Source: Loktanella sp. Alg231-35
GTDB taxonomy: Bacteria; Pseudomonadota; Alphaproteobacteria; Rhodobacterales; Rhodobacteraceae
NCBI RefSeq assembly: GCF_900143545.1
Contig: NZ_FREV01000005.1
Coordinates: 1 to 64,000, forward strand
Length of the DNA stretch: 64,000 nucleotides
Reading direction: 5' to 3'
Shown here: positions 45,189-55,092 of the stretch, in pieces
Position numbering within the stretch: position 1 is the first letter of the stretch
Layout: each line of letters opens with the position of its first letter
Notes under the pieces: model-generated
What the model was told of the DNA's origin: nothing
Database searches by the model: none
What the model saw: the letters and a program-made list of their open reading frames with translations, nothing else
Made by a program: the position numbers and the translations under genes

Positions 45189-45202
45189 GAGGAACCGAAG
45201 CT

Positions 45203-46045
45203 ATGCACATCCCCCCCTTTGACAACCAGAACAAACCGATTGTGGATGTGGATGATCCGACCGTTCCGCTGAACTATTTTAATATCGTAAAGCTGACCAA
45301 AGGGCAGGCGTTTGAATATGCCGTGCCCGGTTATGAAACCTGCATCGTTCCTGCGACCGGCACCATTGATATTGACATCGAAGGCTTCAAGGCAGGCGGC
45401 ATTGGCGAACGCGGCGAGGATGTCTGGGACGGAGAGCCTGAGGGTGTTTATGTGCCCGTGGGCGCCAAAGCCGAAATGGTGTGTACCTCAGATGAGGCCG
45501 AGGTGTTCGTCTGCGGCGCGCGCTATGACAAGGTTTTGGATGCCTTTGCCGTGCGCTCCGATGAATTGGATCTGGTGCAATACGGGTCCGACGACACGAA
45601 AACGCATCGCAAGATCAAACATATCCTAGGCACCAAATACCATGACAAAGTGGGCCGTCTGCTGGTGTCAGAGCTGTTCACCGTGGGTGAGGGCGGCTGG
45701 TCCGGGTTCCCGTCGCATAAGCATGACACTGACCGTCTGCCAGACGAGACGCGCCACGATGAGACTTACAACTTCCGCTTTAAACCAAACCACGGGTCAG
45801 GCGTGCAGATGCTTCAGCGCGAGGATGGCAAGGCAGGGGATGCCTATCATATCGTTGATGGCTCAACCATTTGTCTTGATAGCGGCTATCACCCTTGTGC
45901 GGTGCTGCCGGGCTATCAGATGTATTACTTCACCATTCTGGGTGGCTTGTCGCAGCGCAGCCTGATCCAGTATTTCCAGCCATCTCATGCCTATCAGATC
46001 GAAACGATCCCCGGCATCAAAGACATGATTGCCAAATTCAAATGA
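45203..46045 (+). CDS. iolB: 5-deoxy-glucuronate isomerase
   Basis: IolB converts 5-deoxyglucuronate to 5-dehydro-2-deoxygluconate. The 280-residue double cupin has the metal-type sequence GWSGFPSHKHDTD near 173 followed by DETYNFRFKP, and GYHPCAVLPGYQMYYFTILGG. It is 14 bases after iolC with GAGGAAC as ribosome site, and its stop overlaps iolJ as ATGA. Length matches the family. Confidence 0.95.
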   Translation: MHIPPFDNQNKPIVDVDDPTVPLNYFNIVKLTKGQAFEYAVPGYETCIVPATGTIDIDIEGFKAGGIGERGEDVWDGEPEGVYVPVGAKAEMVCTSDEAEVFVCGARYDKVLDAFAVRSDELDLVQYGSDDTKTHRKIKHILGTKYHDKVGRLLVSELFTVGEGGWSGFPSHKHDTDRLPDETRHDETYNFRFKPNHGSGVQMLQREDGKAGDAYHIVDGSTICLDSGYHPCAVLPGYQMYYFTILGGLSQRSLIQYFQPSHAYQIETIPGIKDMIAKFK

Positions 46046-46869
46046 CTTTAGTGACGCTAAAAGATGTGCTGCAACCAGCGTTGCAGCAAGGCTATGCCGT
46101 GGGCGGTTTGGTGACCTTGGGTTGGGAAGACATGCGTGCCTATGTCGCCGCCGCTGAGGCCGAGAATTGCGCGGTGATCCTACAAGCAGGGCCGGGGTGT
46201 CGGGCGCATACGCCTTTGCCCGTGTTGGGCAAAATGTTCCGGCATCTGGCCGAGAGTGCGTCGGTGCCGGTCGTGGCGCATTTGGATCATGGCTATACCT
46301 ATGATGAATGTTCCGAAGCGTTGGATTCTGGCTTTACCTCACTGATGTTTGACGGGTCGCGCAAACCGCTGGTTGATAACATCAAAGAGACGCTGCAAAT
46401 TGCTGAAATGGCGCATAATTCAGGGATTTCCTGTGAAGGTGAGATAGGGTTTGTCGGCTACTCAGGTGGCGAAGCCTCAGCCGGGACCGACCCCGCGGAA
46501 GCCGCCCAATTTGCCGTAGAAACAGGCGTTGATGCGATGGCAATTTCAGTGGGAAATGTCCATTTGCAGCAGGACAAAGAGGGTGGTTTGGATGAACCCC
46601 GGATCGCCGCCATTCAGGCCGCCACGGATGTGCCCTTGGTGATCCATGGCGGGTCCGGTGTGCCGGTTGAACAGCGCCGCCGTTTAGCGACGACAACCAA
46701 TGTTTGCAAATTCAACATTGGAACCGAATTGCGCATGGCATTTGGCAATGCGATGCGCGAGGCAGTCAATCGTGACCCAGAGAGGTTTGACCGTGTCACC
46801 ATTCTCAAGGAAACGCATGATCCGGTGATGGCAGCAGCGCGCACCGTGTTGCGCAATCTGAAAGGTTAG
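46042..46869 (+). CDS. iolJ: Class II aldolase, probable 6-phospho-5-dehydro-2-deoxygluconate aldolase
   Basis: The 275-residue protein is a zinc-dependent class II aldolase of the fructose-bisphosphate type, with HLDHGYTYDEC near 79, SLMFDGSRKPL, CEGEIGFVGYSGGE and VIHGGSGVP with a further His ligand. In the iol pathway it cleaves the IolC product to dihydroxyacetone phosphate and malonate semialdehyde. The ATG at 46042 overlaps the iolB stop. The position in the operon, not the motif, decides between IolJ and a general aldolase. Confidence 0.85.
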   Translation: MTLVTLKDVLQPALQQGYAVGGLVTLGWEDMRAYVAAAEAENCAVILQAGPGCRAHTPLPVLGKMFRHLAESASVPVVAHLDHGYTYDECSEALDSGFTSLMFDGSRKPLVDNIKETLQIAEMAHNSGISCEGEIGFVGYSGGEASAGTDPAEAAQFAVETGVDAMAISVGNVHLQQDKEGGLDEPRIAAIQAATDVPLVIHGGSGVPVEQRRRLATTTNVCKFNIGTELRMAFGNAMREAVNRDPERFDRVTILKETHDPVMAAARTVLRNLKG

Positions 46870-46873
46870 GGTG

Positions 46874-47866
46874 ATGATCAATATCGGGATTTTGGGCTGT
46901 GGTCGGATTGGTCAGGTCCACGGGGGCACTTTGCGCGGCATGACCAATGCGCGCGCGGCGGCTGTGGCTGACGCAATGCCTGAGGCGGCAGAGGCTTTGG
47001 CCCGCGTCACAGGTGCCAAAGTCATGGACGCGGATGCGATGATCCATGATCCGGGCATTGATGCGGTGATCATCGGCACGCCAACCACGACACATTACGA
47101 CCTGATCCATGCAGCAGCAGGCGCGGGCAAGGCGATTTTTTGCGAAAAACCCATCGACCTATCCGTCGACCGCATCCACGATTGTCTGGCGGTAGTGGAA
47201 AAGGCGGGCGTGCCCTTCATGACGGCGTTTAACCGGCGCTTTGACCCTAGTTTTGCCCATCTGCAGCGACAGATTGCCGACCAGGTCATTGGCAATGTTG
47301 AGCTTGTAACGATCCTGTCGCGCGATCCGGCACCGCCACCGATTGGGTATATCAAGACCTCGGGCGGGATTTTCCGCGATATGATGATCCACGATCTGGA
47401 CATGGCGCGGTTCCTGCTGGGGGAAGAACCGGTGGAATTGACAGCGTCTGCGTCCTGCCTTGTTGATCCTCAGATCGGGCAGGCGGGTGACTTTGACACC
47501 GCTGTGGTGACGCTCAAGACCGCTGGCGGCAAAATCTGCCAGATTTCCAATTCGCGCCGGGCTACTTATGGCTATGACCAACGGATTGAGGTGCATGGCA
47601 GCACCGGCATGCTGCGCGCCGACAATATGCTGGAGCACAGCGTTGAAGTGTCCAATGCCACAGGCATGCGCAAAGCACCGACACAGCCGTTTTTCCTTGA
47701 ACGCTATGCGGCGGCCTACCGGGCGGAGATGGAGCACTTCGTGGCGGCGCTGAAAAACGGCCAGCCTGTCACACCCACAGGGCACGACGGATTGAAAGCG
47801 CAGATGCTGGCCGATGCTGCCGATCAGGCGGCGCGTGATGGGCAAATGAAAGTGGTTGAACTCTAG
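46874..47866 (+). CDS. iolG: Inositol 2-dehydrogenase
   Basis: IolG oxidises myo-inositol to 2-keto-myo-inositol with NAD+. The 330-residue protein has GILGCGRIGQVHGGTLRG, the Lys in AIFCEKPIDLS, and the C-terminal His in DMMIHDLDMARFLLG, all typical of inositol dehydrogenase. A GTG one codon earlier (46871) is an alternative start. It is the last gene of the rightward operon, four bases after iolJ. Malonate-semialdehyde dehydrogenase (iolA) does not follow and must lie elsewhere. Confidence 0.93.
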   Translation: MINIGILGCGRIGQVHGGTLRGMTNARAAAVADAMPEAAEALARVTGAKVMDADAMIHDPGIDAVIIGTPTTTHYDLIHAAAGAGKAIFCEKPIDLSVDRIHDCLAVVEKAGVPFMTAFNRRFDPSFAHLQRQIADQVIGNVELVTILSRDPAPPPIGYIKTSGGIFRDMMIHDLDMARFLLGEEPVELTASASCLVDPQIGQAGDFDTAVVTLKTAGGKICQISNSRRATYGYDQRIEVHGSTGMLRADNMLEHSVEVSNATGMRKAPTQPFFLERYAAAYRAEMEHFVAALKNGQPVTPTGHDGLKAQMLADAADQAARDGQMKVVEL

Positions 47867-48004
47867 CCCAATTGGGACGCCCCGTTATCGCGAAAAGTTG
47901 ATTGCAGGCAGCAGGTTGAACGGATCGCCGATACGATGCCGTCTTGACCTTGCGGCAATTAAGGTCAGTCTGTCTTTAACGAACTGGTTCTGGAGGGAGA
48001 GATC

Positions 48005-49585
48005 ATGACACGACGAAATCTGCGAAATTCCGCGCTGTTGGGCAGCGCAGTTGCATTCTGCGCAATGGGTGCCTCGGCAGAGACATTGCGATGGGCGTCC
48101 ACAACCGACCCGCAGACAATGGATCCGCATGCGGTGAACTCTGCCCCTGTTCTGTCTTTTCTTAACAACGTCTACGAAGGCCTTGTGCGCCGTGGGCAGG
48201 ATATGTCGATCGAGCCGTCCCTGGCCGCGTCATGGGAACCGCTTGAGGGCGAAAACGGCTGGCGCTTCAACCTGCGCGAAGGTGTGACCTTTCAAGACGG
48301 TGCAGCCTTTACCGCAGAGGACGTAATGTTCTCTTATCAGCGTGCATCGAACGAGGCAGCAGATGTGCGTTCCTGGTTTGCACCCGTGTCAGAGGTGCGT
48401 GTCGTTGATGACTTCACCATCGATTTCGTGACCGCGGCGCCCAATCCGCTGTTTCCTGATTCTATCGCCAACTTCATGATCCTTGATAAGGATTGGGCCG
48501 AAAGCAACGATGCGGCACTGCCCGCGCGCGATGCCGAAAACTTTGCCACGATGAACGTGAACGGGACCGGGCCATTTACCCTGTCCAGCCGCGATCCGGG
48601 CGTGCGCACGACGCTGGTGCCAAATGGCGGCTGGTGGGACGATGCCCAACACAATGTGACCGAGGCAGTGTTTACCCCTATTGGCAACTCTGCCACTGGC
48701 CTTGCGGCCCTGTTGTCTGGCGAGATTGACTTTATTCAGCCAATTCCATTGCAGGATGTGGCGCAAGTCGAAGGCCGTGATGGCTTTAAGGTGCTTGAAG
48801 GCGAAGAAACCCGTGTGATCATGTTTGGCTTTGGCCACGAGCATGACGCGCTGCTTTATTCAACCGACGTGACCGACAGCAATCCGTTTGCTGATCCACG
48901 CGTGCGCCTTGCCGCCGCCCATGCCATCGATATCGATAGCATCGACCGGGTGTTGTTCCGTGGCAAGATCGAAGCGGCCAGTCAGCTGGTGCCTGCTGGT
49001 ATCTCTGGCTTCTCAGAGGCCAATCAGGACCGTCCGGCCTATGACCCCGCGCGTGCCAAGGAGCTACTGGCCGAGGCAGGTTATCCCGATGGGTTCTCAT
49101 TCGGGCTGAAGTGCCCCAATGATCGCTACATCAACGATGAGGCGCTTTGCCGGGCTGCCGCATCAATGTTTGCCGCTGTTGGTCTGGATGCAGAGCTGTC
49201 CACGGGTCCGGTGCGTGATTACTGGCCGCAGCTGCGCGAAGATGATTTCGACATGTATCTGCTGGGTTGGTCGCCGGGCACTTTCGACATGGAGCACCCG
49301 ATCCGTTTCCTGATGCACTCTCAGGACGATGAAAAGAAGTTGGGATCATGGAACTTTGGGAACTACTCAAACGCCCGCGTTGATGAACTCTTACCGCAAA
49401 TCCAGCAAGAAATTGATCCGGCTGCACGTCAGGCCATGATTGATGAAGTCATCGCCATCACGCAGGAAGAGGTCGCCTACATCCCGCTATATACCCAGCC
49501 ATTGATCTGGGCGGCGAAGGACAATGTGGATCTGACACAGCGTGCCGATAACTTCTTTATGTTGCGTTGGGTGACGGTCAACTGA
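48005..49585 (+). CDS. Peptide-type ABC transporter substrate-binding protein 1
   Basis: A 526-residue SBP_bac_5 periplasmic protein. The signal peptide (residues 1-25) ends GASAE. The mature protein has DPQTMDPHAVNSAPVLSFLN, NVYEGLVRRGQDMSIEPSLA, and the family motif FNLREGVTFQDGAAFTAEDV. A strong GGAGGGAGA precedes the ATG. It serves the permeases and double ATPase downstream. Ligands of this family range from di- and oligopeptides to opines and glutathione; none can be chosen here. Confidence 0.93.
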   Translation: MTRRNLRNSALLGSAVAFCAMGASAETLRWASTTDPQTMDPHAVNSAPVLSFLNNVYEGLVRRGQDMSIEPSLAASWEPLEGENGWRFNLREGVTFQDGAAFTAEDVMFSYQRASNEAADVRSWFAPVSEVRVVDDFTIDFVTAAPNPLFPDSIANFMILDKDWAESNDAALPARDAENFATMNVNGTGPFTLSSRDPGVRTTLVPNGGWWDDAQHNVTEAVFTPIGNSATGLAALLSGEIDFIQPIPLQDVAQVEGRDGFKVLEGEETRVIMFGFGHEHDALLYSTDVTDSNPFADPRVRLAAAHAIDIDSIDRVLFRGKIEAASQLVPAGISGFSEANQDRPAYDPARAKELLAEAGYPDGFSFGLKCPNDRYINDEALCRAAASMFAAVGLDAELSTGPVRDYWPQLREDDFDMYLLGWSPGTFDMEHPIRFLMHSQDDEKKLGSWNFGNYSNARVDELLPQIQQEIDPAARQAMIDEVIAITQEEVAYIPLYTQPLIWAAKDNVDLTQRADNFFMLRWVTVN

Positions 49586-49611
49586 TCACACACTAGAACA
49601 GCAAGAAGGCG

Positions 49612-50586
49612 ATGGTTTACTTTATCCTCAAACGGCTGGTGCAGTCTGTCTTTGTGATGCTTGCCGTCGCCTTCTTGGCCTTTTCTCTGTTTCGTTTTGT
49701 GGGTGATCCGATCACCCAGATGACGGGGGTGGAAACCTCTGTCGCCGATCAGGAACGCCTGCGCGAAGAACTGGGACTGAACGATCCGTTCATCCTGCAA
49801 TTCGGTCGCTTTACCAGCGACATGCTGCAAGGTGATTTCGGGTTTTCCTACCGCACGCGCCAGCCGGTGGCAGAGATGATTGCCGACCGGATACCGGCCA
49901 CGCTGGAGCTTGGGGTTGTCGCGCTTTTGATATCTCTGCTCGTGGGTATTCCGGCGGGGGTCTATACCGCCCTGCGACCGCGTGGGATTGCGACGCAAGC
50001 CATCTTGATGACCACACTTGTCGGCGTCTCGATCCCGACTTTTGTGATTGGCATCATGCTGATCTTTGTCTTTGGCGTGCAATTGGGGTGGCTGCCGACC
50101 TTTGGGCGTGGCGGTACCGTGCAAATCGGCGGTTGGGAAAGTTCTCTTTTCACCCTTGAGGGTTGGCGCGCGCTGCTGCTGCCCGCCATCACGCTGGGCG
50201 TCTATCAACTGACCTTGACGATGCGACTTGTCAGGGCCGAGATGATGGAGGTCATGCGCTCTGACTACATCCGTTTTGCCATGGCGCGTGGCGTGCCGAT
50301 GCGCAAGCTGCACTACCGGCATGCGCTGGCCAACACGATGGTGCCTGTCATTACGATCATTGGGTTGCAGTTTGGCGGGGTCATTGCCTTTTCCATCGTG
50401 ACCGAAAGCGTTTTCCAATGGCCCGGCATGGGCCTGCTGTTTCTTGAGTCGATCCGCTTTGTCGATATCCCGGTGATGGGCGTCTACCTTGTCGTGATCG
50501 CCTTTTTCTTTGTGCTGGTGAACCTGATCGTAGACATGCTCTATGTCGCGATTGACCCACGTTTGCGCATAAGGGACGTGCAATGA
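49612..50586 (+). CDS. Peptide-type ABC transporter permease DppB-like (operon 1)
   Basis: The 324-residue protein has an N-terminal anchor followed by a periplasmic region (FVGDPITQMTGVETS) and five further helices. The BPD_transp_1 coupling loop is MMEVMRSDYIRFAMARGVPMRKLHYRHALANTM. It overlaps the next permease gene by four bases. It pairs with that protein to form the channel. Confidence 0.93.
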   Translation: MVYFILKRLVQSVFVMLAVAFLAFSLFRFVGDPITQMTGVETSVADQERLREELGLNDPFILQFGRFTSDMLQGDFGFSYRTRQPVAEMIADRIPATLELGVVALLISLLVGIPAGVYTALRPRGIATQAILMTTLVGVSIPTFVIGIMLIFVFGVQLGWLPTFGRGGTVQIGGWESSLFTLEGWRALLLPAITLGVYQLTLTMRLVRAEMMEVMRSDYIRFAMARGVPMRKLHYRHALANTMVPVITIIGLQFGGVIAFSIVTESVFQWPGMGLLFLESIRFVDIPVMGVYLVVIAFFFVLVNLIVDMLYVAIDPRLRIRDVQ

Positions 50587-51488
50587 TCGCGTTTCTAAAG
50601 CGATATGAGGGGCTGTGGCTTTTCGTGCATTCGCCAGCGGCGATGGTTGCGGCATTGGTGGCGGTGCTGATCATGATCGGTGCGGTTTTTGCGCCGTGGA
50701 TCGCCTTGGTGAACCCATATGATCTGTCGTCGTTTAGCTTGTTTGACGGCTTGCTGCCGCCTGTCTGGCAAGACGGAGCGAACCCCAAGTACCTGCTTGG
50801 CACAGACGATCAGGGCCGGGATATGATTTCGTCCATCTTATACGGGGCGCGGTTATCACTGGTGATTGGCATTGCGGCGCTGACGATTGCGGCTGTCTTG
50901 GGAGTGGGGCTTGGGTTGGCCGCGGGGTATTATGGCGGGCGGTTTGATGCGATTGTCATGCGGATTGCGGACGTGCAATTGGCCTTGCCTGCGATCCTGA
51001 CAGCACTGCTGATTGACGGCATCGCGCGGGGTATTCTGCCAGCGGCGATGCAACAGGACTTGCGGGTCGCTGTGCTGACGCTGGCGATTGCACTATCGCT
51101 TTGGGTGAATTTTGCGCGAACCGCCCGCGCCTCGACTTTTGTGCAGATGAACAAGGAATATGTGCAGGCGGCGATCATGATGGGCCAACGTCCCAGCCGC
51201 GTGATGTTCGTGCATATCCTGCCCAATATCCTTGGGCCTTTGCTGGTGATCATGACGGTTGATCTGGCCTCTGCCATTCTATTGGAGGCCACGTTGTCCT
51301 TCCTTGGCATTGGCCTGCCCGCCGACAGCCCCAGCCTTGGCACGTTGATCCGCATCGGGATGCAGTTTCTGCTGTCGGGCGAGTGGTGGATTTTGTGGAT
51401 ACCCACCCTGTTTCTGGTGGCCCTTGTGGTGTCGATCAACATCCTTGGCGACTTCCTGCGCGATGTCTTTAACCCGAGGTTGCGCTGA
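50583..51488 (+). CDS. Peptide-type ABC transporter permease DppC-like (operon 1)
   Basis: The 301-residue protein has the N-terminal OppC_N segment with one helix, the periplasmic YLLGTDDQGRDMISSILYGAR motif, and the coupling loop near VQAAIMMGQRPSRVMFVHILPN. Five further helices follow. Its ATG overlaps the DppB-like stop, and its stop overlaps the ATPase start as TGATG. Confidence 0.93.
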   Translation: MIAFLKRYEGLWLFVHSPAAMVAALVAVLIMIGAVFAPWIALVNPYDLSSFSLFDGLLPPVWQDGANPKYLLGTDDQGRDMISSILYGARLSLVIGIAALTIAAVLGVGLGLAAGYYGGRFDAIVMRIADVQLALPAILTALLIDGIARGILPAAMQQDLRVAVLTLAIALSLWVNFARTARASTFVQMNKEYVQAAIMMGQRPSRVMFVHILPNILGPLLVIMTVDLASAILLEATLSFLGIGLPADSPSLGTLIRIGMQFLLSGEWWILWIPTLFLVALVVSINILGDFLRDVFNPRLR

Positions 51489-53185
51489 TGCTGACAATCA
51501 AAGACCTTGCCGTCAAATTCCCATCGCGCTTTGGCGATGTGACCGCAATTGCGGATGTGGACATGACGATCAAGCCCGGTGAAATCCACGGGCTTGTGGG
51601 CGAAAGCGGGGCAGGCAAGTCGACGGTTGGTGCCGCTGTGATCGGCCTGCTGGCCGCACCCGGTTATGTCGCGAACGGAAAGCTGTCGCTGGGCGACACC
51701 GATCTGCGCAAGTTGACGCCCGAACAGGCGCATGAAATCCGGGGCGACCGGATTTCGATGATCTTTCAGGATCCGCAAACCAGCCTGAACCCGCTGATGA
51801 CCATTGAAGATCAGCTGATCGAAACCATACAGGCCCATTCTGACGTCAGCGAAACCGCCGCCCGCACACGTGCCGTTGATCTGCTTGAAGAGATCGGAAT
51901 CAAGAATGCCGCAGAACGGATCAAGGCCTATCCGCATCAGTTTTCCGGCGGAATGCGCCAGCGCGTTGTCATCGCTCTGGCGATCTGCACCGATCCAGAG
52001 TTGATCATCGCAGATGAGCCGACAACGGCGCTGGATGTGGCGGTGCAAAGTCAGGTGCTTGACCTGATCCGCAGGCTTGCCCGCGACCGCCAGATCGCCT
52101 TTATGCTGATCACCCATGATATCGGTGTGATCGCCCAGATTGCTGACCGCGTTACGGTCATGCGCAACGGGCGGGTCATGGAAACAGGTGAGACGCCACA
52201 GGTGCTGGGCGCGCCGACCCATCCTTACACGCAGGCGCTGATGGATGCGGTGCCACCGCTGGACCATCGGATCGCGCGATTCCGGGTACCTGAAGAAGAC
52301 ACAGCAGGCGTTGTGACCGGGAACGCTGCCGAAAAATGGCTGCTGGAAGGGCAGCAATATGCGCTGACGGGGCTGACGCTGCAAGATATCTGCGTGCGGT
52401 TTGCAGGCCCGCGTACCTCGCTTTTCCGCAAGCCAGAGCCCTACGTGGCGTTGAAGGATGTGAACCTAGAAGTGCGCCCCGGATCGATCATGGGGCTGGT
52501 CGGCGAAAGCGGGTCGGGCAAATCGACGCTGGCCAAGGCAATCACGGGCCTGATCACCCCCAGCAGTGGAACGATGCACTTGGGGGATGATATCCTGCCC
52601 GATGGCAAGGCGCGCAGCCGCCATCATCCGTCGCGCCAATTGGTGCAGATGGTTTTTCAAGACCCATACTCCAGCCTCAATTCCCGTCACCGCATTGGCG
52701 CGATCCTGACAGAGCCGTTGTGGTTCTATGGCTTTGTCCAAGATGCCAAAGAACGCGAAAGGCTGGCCGCTGCCATGCTGGAACTTGTCGGCATGGCCCC
52801 TGACGCCGTCGACAAATACCCGCATCAATTCTCTGGTGGGCAAAGGCAACGCATTGCCGTGGCACGGGCACTTCTGGCGCGGCCCCGGTTCCTGATTTGT
52901 GATGAACCGACCTCGGCCTTGGACGTTTCGATACAGGCGGAAATCCTGAACCTGCTCAAAGACCTGCAAGCCATGTTTGGCCTGACGATTCTATTTATCA
53001 GTCACAATCTCGCGGTTGTGCGCCAGATGGCTGATGACACCGCCGTGCTGCGCAATGGCGTGATCGAAGAAATGAGCGCAACAGAAGACCTATTTGCGCG
53101 GCCAAAGGCCGACTACACCCAAAAGCTGTTGGCGCTGACGCCGGTGATGCCGCGTGAATGGCAGTCAGAGGCTGTGACGGGCTAG
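51488..53185 (+). CDS. Fused double ATP-binding protein of peptide-type ABC transporter
   Basis: The 565-residue protein joins two ATPase domains that are often separate as DppD and DppF. Domain 1 has GESGAGKST near 38, FSGGMRQRVVIA near 152 and [12 protein letters not shown]. Domain 2 has GESGSGKST near 338, FSGGQRQRIAVA near 448 and CDEPTSALDVS near 467. The oligopeptide-type C-terminal extension follows domain 1 (APTHPYTQALMDAVPPLD). It closes operon 1 (48005-53185). The following 263 bases carry no gene that I recognise. Confidence 0.95.
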   Translation: MLTIKDLAVKFPSRFGDVTAIADVDMTIKPGEIHGLVGESGAGKSTVGAAVIGLLAAPGYVANGKLSLGDTDLRKLTPEQAHEIRGDRISMIFQDPQTSLNPLMTIEDQLIETIQAHSDVSETAARTRAVDLLEEIGIKNAAERIKAYPHQFSGGMRQRVVIALAICTDPELIIADEPTTALDVAVQSQVLDLIRRLARDRQIAFMLITHDIGVIAQIADRVTVMRNGRVMETGETPQVLGAPTHPYTQALMDAVPPLDHRIARFRVPEEDTAGVVTGNAAEKWLLEGQQYALTGLTLQDICVRFAGPRTSLFRKPEPYVALKDVNLEVRPGSIMGLVGESGSGKSTLAKAITGLITPSSGTMHLGDDILPDGKARSRHHPSRQLVQMVFQDPYSSLNSRHRIGAILTEPLWFYGFVQDAKERERLAAAMLELVGMAPDAVDKYPHQFSGGQRQRIAVARALLARPRFLICDEPTSALDVSIQAEILNLLKDLQAMFGLTILFISHNLAVVRQMADDTAVLRNGVIEEMSATEDLFARPKADYTQKLLALTPVMPREWQSEAVTG

Positions 53186-53448
53186 GCCGCCGCCGGTGTT
53201 TGGCGCTTCAATGACCTGAACACAGAACGCACGCGGGTCTGTAACCCAGGGAAATTTAGTTTCCTCAAAAGCACCCATTGGCAAATCCAATCAATCATGT
53301 TCCTATCTGCCTATCGAGACTGGGGGACTGCTGCACACCAATAGCGAACACTCAGGAACAGCAAAGGACGTTGATCCGACTGTTGCCTATCGCTTTGTGA
53401 TGCGCCGCGTACCTTTGTCACCCAAATATGAAAAAGGGAGATAACGTG

Positions 53449-55041
53449 ATGTTATTCAAACATACTATTTCATTGGGCTTGCTGATGGGCGCGCTGGGCG
53501 CGTCCGTGGCATCGGCCCAATCACTGGTCTATTGCTCGGAAGGATCGCCAGAGGGTTTTGACCCCGCACTCTATACCGCAGGCACAACTTTTGATGCCTC
53601 CAGCCACCCACTTTACAACCGTTTGACAGAGTTCAGGGTCGGCACAACCGAGGTGATCCCGGCGCTGGCCGAAAGCTGGGAAGTGTCCGAAGACGGCATG
53701 ACCGTGACGTTCAACCTGCGTCAGGGCGTCCAGTTCCATTCCAACGATATGTTCACGCCTAGCCGCGATTTTAACGCCGAAGATGTGATCTTTACCTTCA
53801 ACCGCCAAAAGAACGACGATCATCCTTACAACGGGGTGTCCGGCGGTACGTGGGAATACTTTGACGGCATGTCCATGCCTGATCTGGTTGCAAGCGTTGA
53901 TAAGGTCGACGACTACACCGTCGTCTTTAACCTCAGCCGCCCCGAAGCGCCGTTCATTGCCAACATGGCGATGGATTTCGCATCGATCGTGTCAGCAGAA
54001 TACGGCGACGCAATGATGGCCGCCGGCACACCTGAGATGCTGAACCAAGCACCTATCGGGACTGGCCCATTTGCATTCCAAGCCTACCAGAAAGATGCTG
54101 TCATCCGCTATCTGCGCAATGACAACTACTGGGGTGATGCGGCCCGTGTAGAAAGCCTGATCTTTGCGATCACGCCTGATGCATCCGTGCGTTATCAGAA
54201 GGTGCAAGCGGGCGAATGCCATGTCACGGCCTATCCAAATCCCGCTGATATTCAGGCCATGAAAGATGCCGAAGATATCGTTGTGATGGAACAGGAAGGC
54301 CTAAACGTGGGTTACTTGGCCTACAACACGACCATGCCTCCCTATGACAATGCCAACGTCCGTCGTGCGCTGAACATGGCAATCGACAAGCAGGCAATCA
54401 TCGATGTTGTGTTCCAGGGCTCTGGCCAGATCGCCAAGAACCCGATCCCGCCAACCATGTGGTCCTATAACGACGCTGTGGCTGATGATGACTACAACCC
54501 TGAAATGGCGATGGAGATGCTTGCCGCGGAAGGTGTTGAGGACCTCAACATGAAGATCTGGGCGATGCCTGTGCAGCGCCCCTACAACCCCAACGCACGC
54601 CGCATGGCCGAGCTGATGCAGGAAGACTTTGCCAAGATCGGCGTCACGGTTGAAATCGTGTCCTATGAATGGGGCGAGTATCTGTCGCGTTCACGCGAGT
54701 TGGACCGTGATGGTGCGATCCTGCTGGGTTGGACCGGTGACAATGGTGATCCTGACAACTTCATGGCTGTGCTACTTGGCTGTGATGGTCGCGAGAACTC
54801 AAACCGGGCGCAATGGTGCCACCAGCCGTTTGAAGATCTGATCCAGCAAGCCAAAGTGCTGCCAACGCAAGAAGAGCGTCAGCCACTCTACGAGCAGGCG
54901 CAGGTGATCTTCAAAGAGCAGGCACCTTGGGCAACCATCGCGCACTCTGTTGTTTACATGACAATGCGTCCAGAGGTTGACGGTTATGTTGTTCACCCGC
55001 TGGGTGGGCACATCTTTAACCAAGTTGGCCTGTCTGAATAA
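53449..55041 (+). CDS. Dipeptide-type ABC transporter substrate-binding protein 2
   Basis: A 530-residue SBP_bac_5 protein of DppA type. The start MLFKHTISLGLLMGALGASV is preceded by AAAGGGAGATAAC, which decides against the earlier in-frame ATG at 53428. A signal peptide ends ASAQ near residue 23, and the mature start is SLVYCSEGSPEGFDPALYTAG. The family motif VTFNLRQGVQFHSN follows, and DAEDVIFTFNRQKNDDHPYN is the DppA-like block. It leads the second peptide-type operon and is followed by a strong hairpin. Confidence 0.94.
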   Translation: MLFKHTISLGLLMGALGASVASAQSLVYCSEGSPEGFDPALYTAGTTFDASSHPLYNRLTEFRVGTTEVIPALAESWEVSEDGMTVTFNLRQGVQFHSNDMFTPSRDFNAEDVIFTFNRQKNDDHPYNGVSGGTWEYFDGMSMPDLVASVDKVDDYTVVFNLSRPEAPFIANMAMDFASIVSAEYGDAMMAAGTPEMLNQAPIGTGPFAFQAYQKDAVIRYLRNDNYWGDAARVESLIFAITPDASVRYQKVQAGECHVTAYPNPADIQAMKDAEDIVVMEQEGLNVGYLAYNTTMPPYDNANVRRALNMAIDKQAIIDVVFQGSGQIAKNPIPPTMWSYNDAVADDDYNPEMAMEMLAAEGVEDLNMKIWAMPVQRPYNPNARRMAELMQEDFAKIGVTVEIVSYEWGEYLSRSRELDRDGAILLGWTGDNGDPDNFMAVLLGCDGRENSNRAQWCHQPFEDLIQQAKVLPTQEERQPLYEQAQVIFKEQAPWATIAHSVVYMTMRPEVDGYVVHPLGGHIFNQVGLSE

Positions 55042-55049
55042 TCGCAATC

Positions 55050-55081
55050 GCTTGGGGCGTCCGTCATCGGGCGCCCCAAGC
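55050..55081 (+). terminator. Hairpin after binding-protein gene 2
   Basis: GCTTGGGGCG (55050-55059) pairs with CGCCCCAAGC (55072-55081) around a 12-base loop. It lies between the binding-protein gene and the M24 peptidase gene. Only AATTT follows, so it is probably a partial terminator or an mRNA stabiliser. Confidence 0.6.
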
Positions 55082-55092
55082 AATTTGAGCAT

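Noticed and set aside
49477..50655. A 392-codon open frame on the minus strand
   Set aside because: It is antisense to a conserved DppB-like permease and rich in Asp/His/Arg/Gln, without any domain pattern.
50930..52384. A 484-codon open frame on the minus strand
   Set aside because: It lies antisense to the permease and fused ATPase genes whose motifs are clear. Its composition (Gln, Arg and His rich) is that of a shadow frame in GC-rich DNA.
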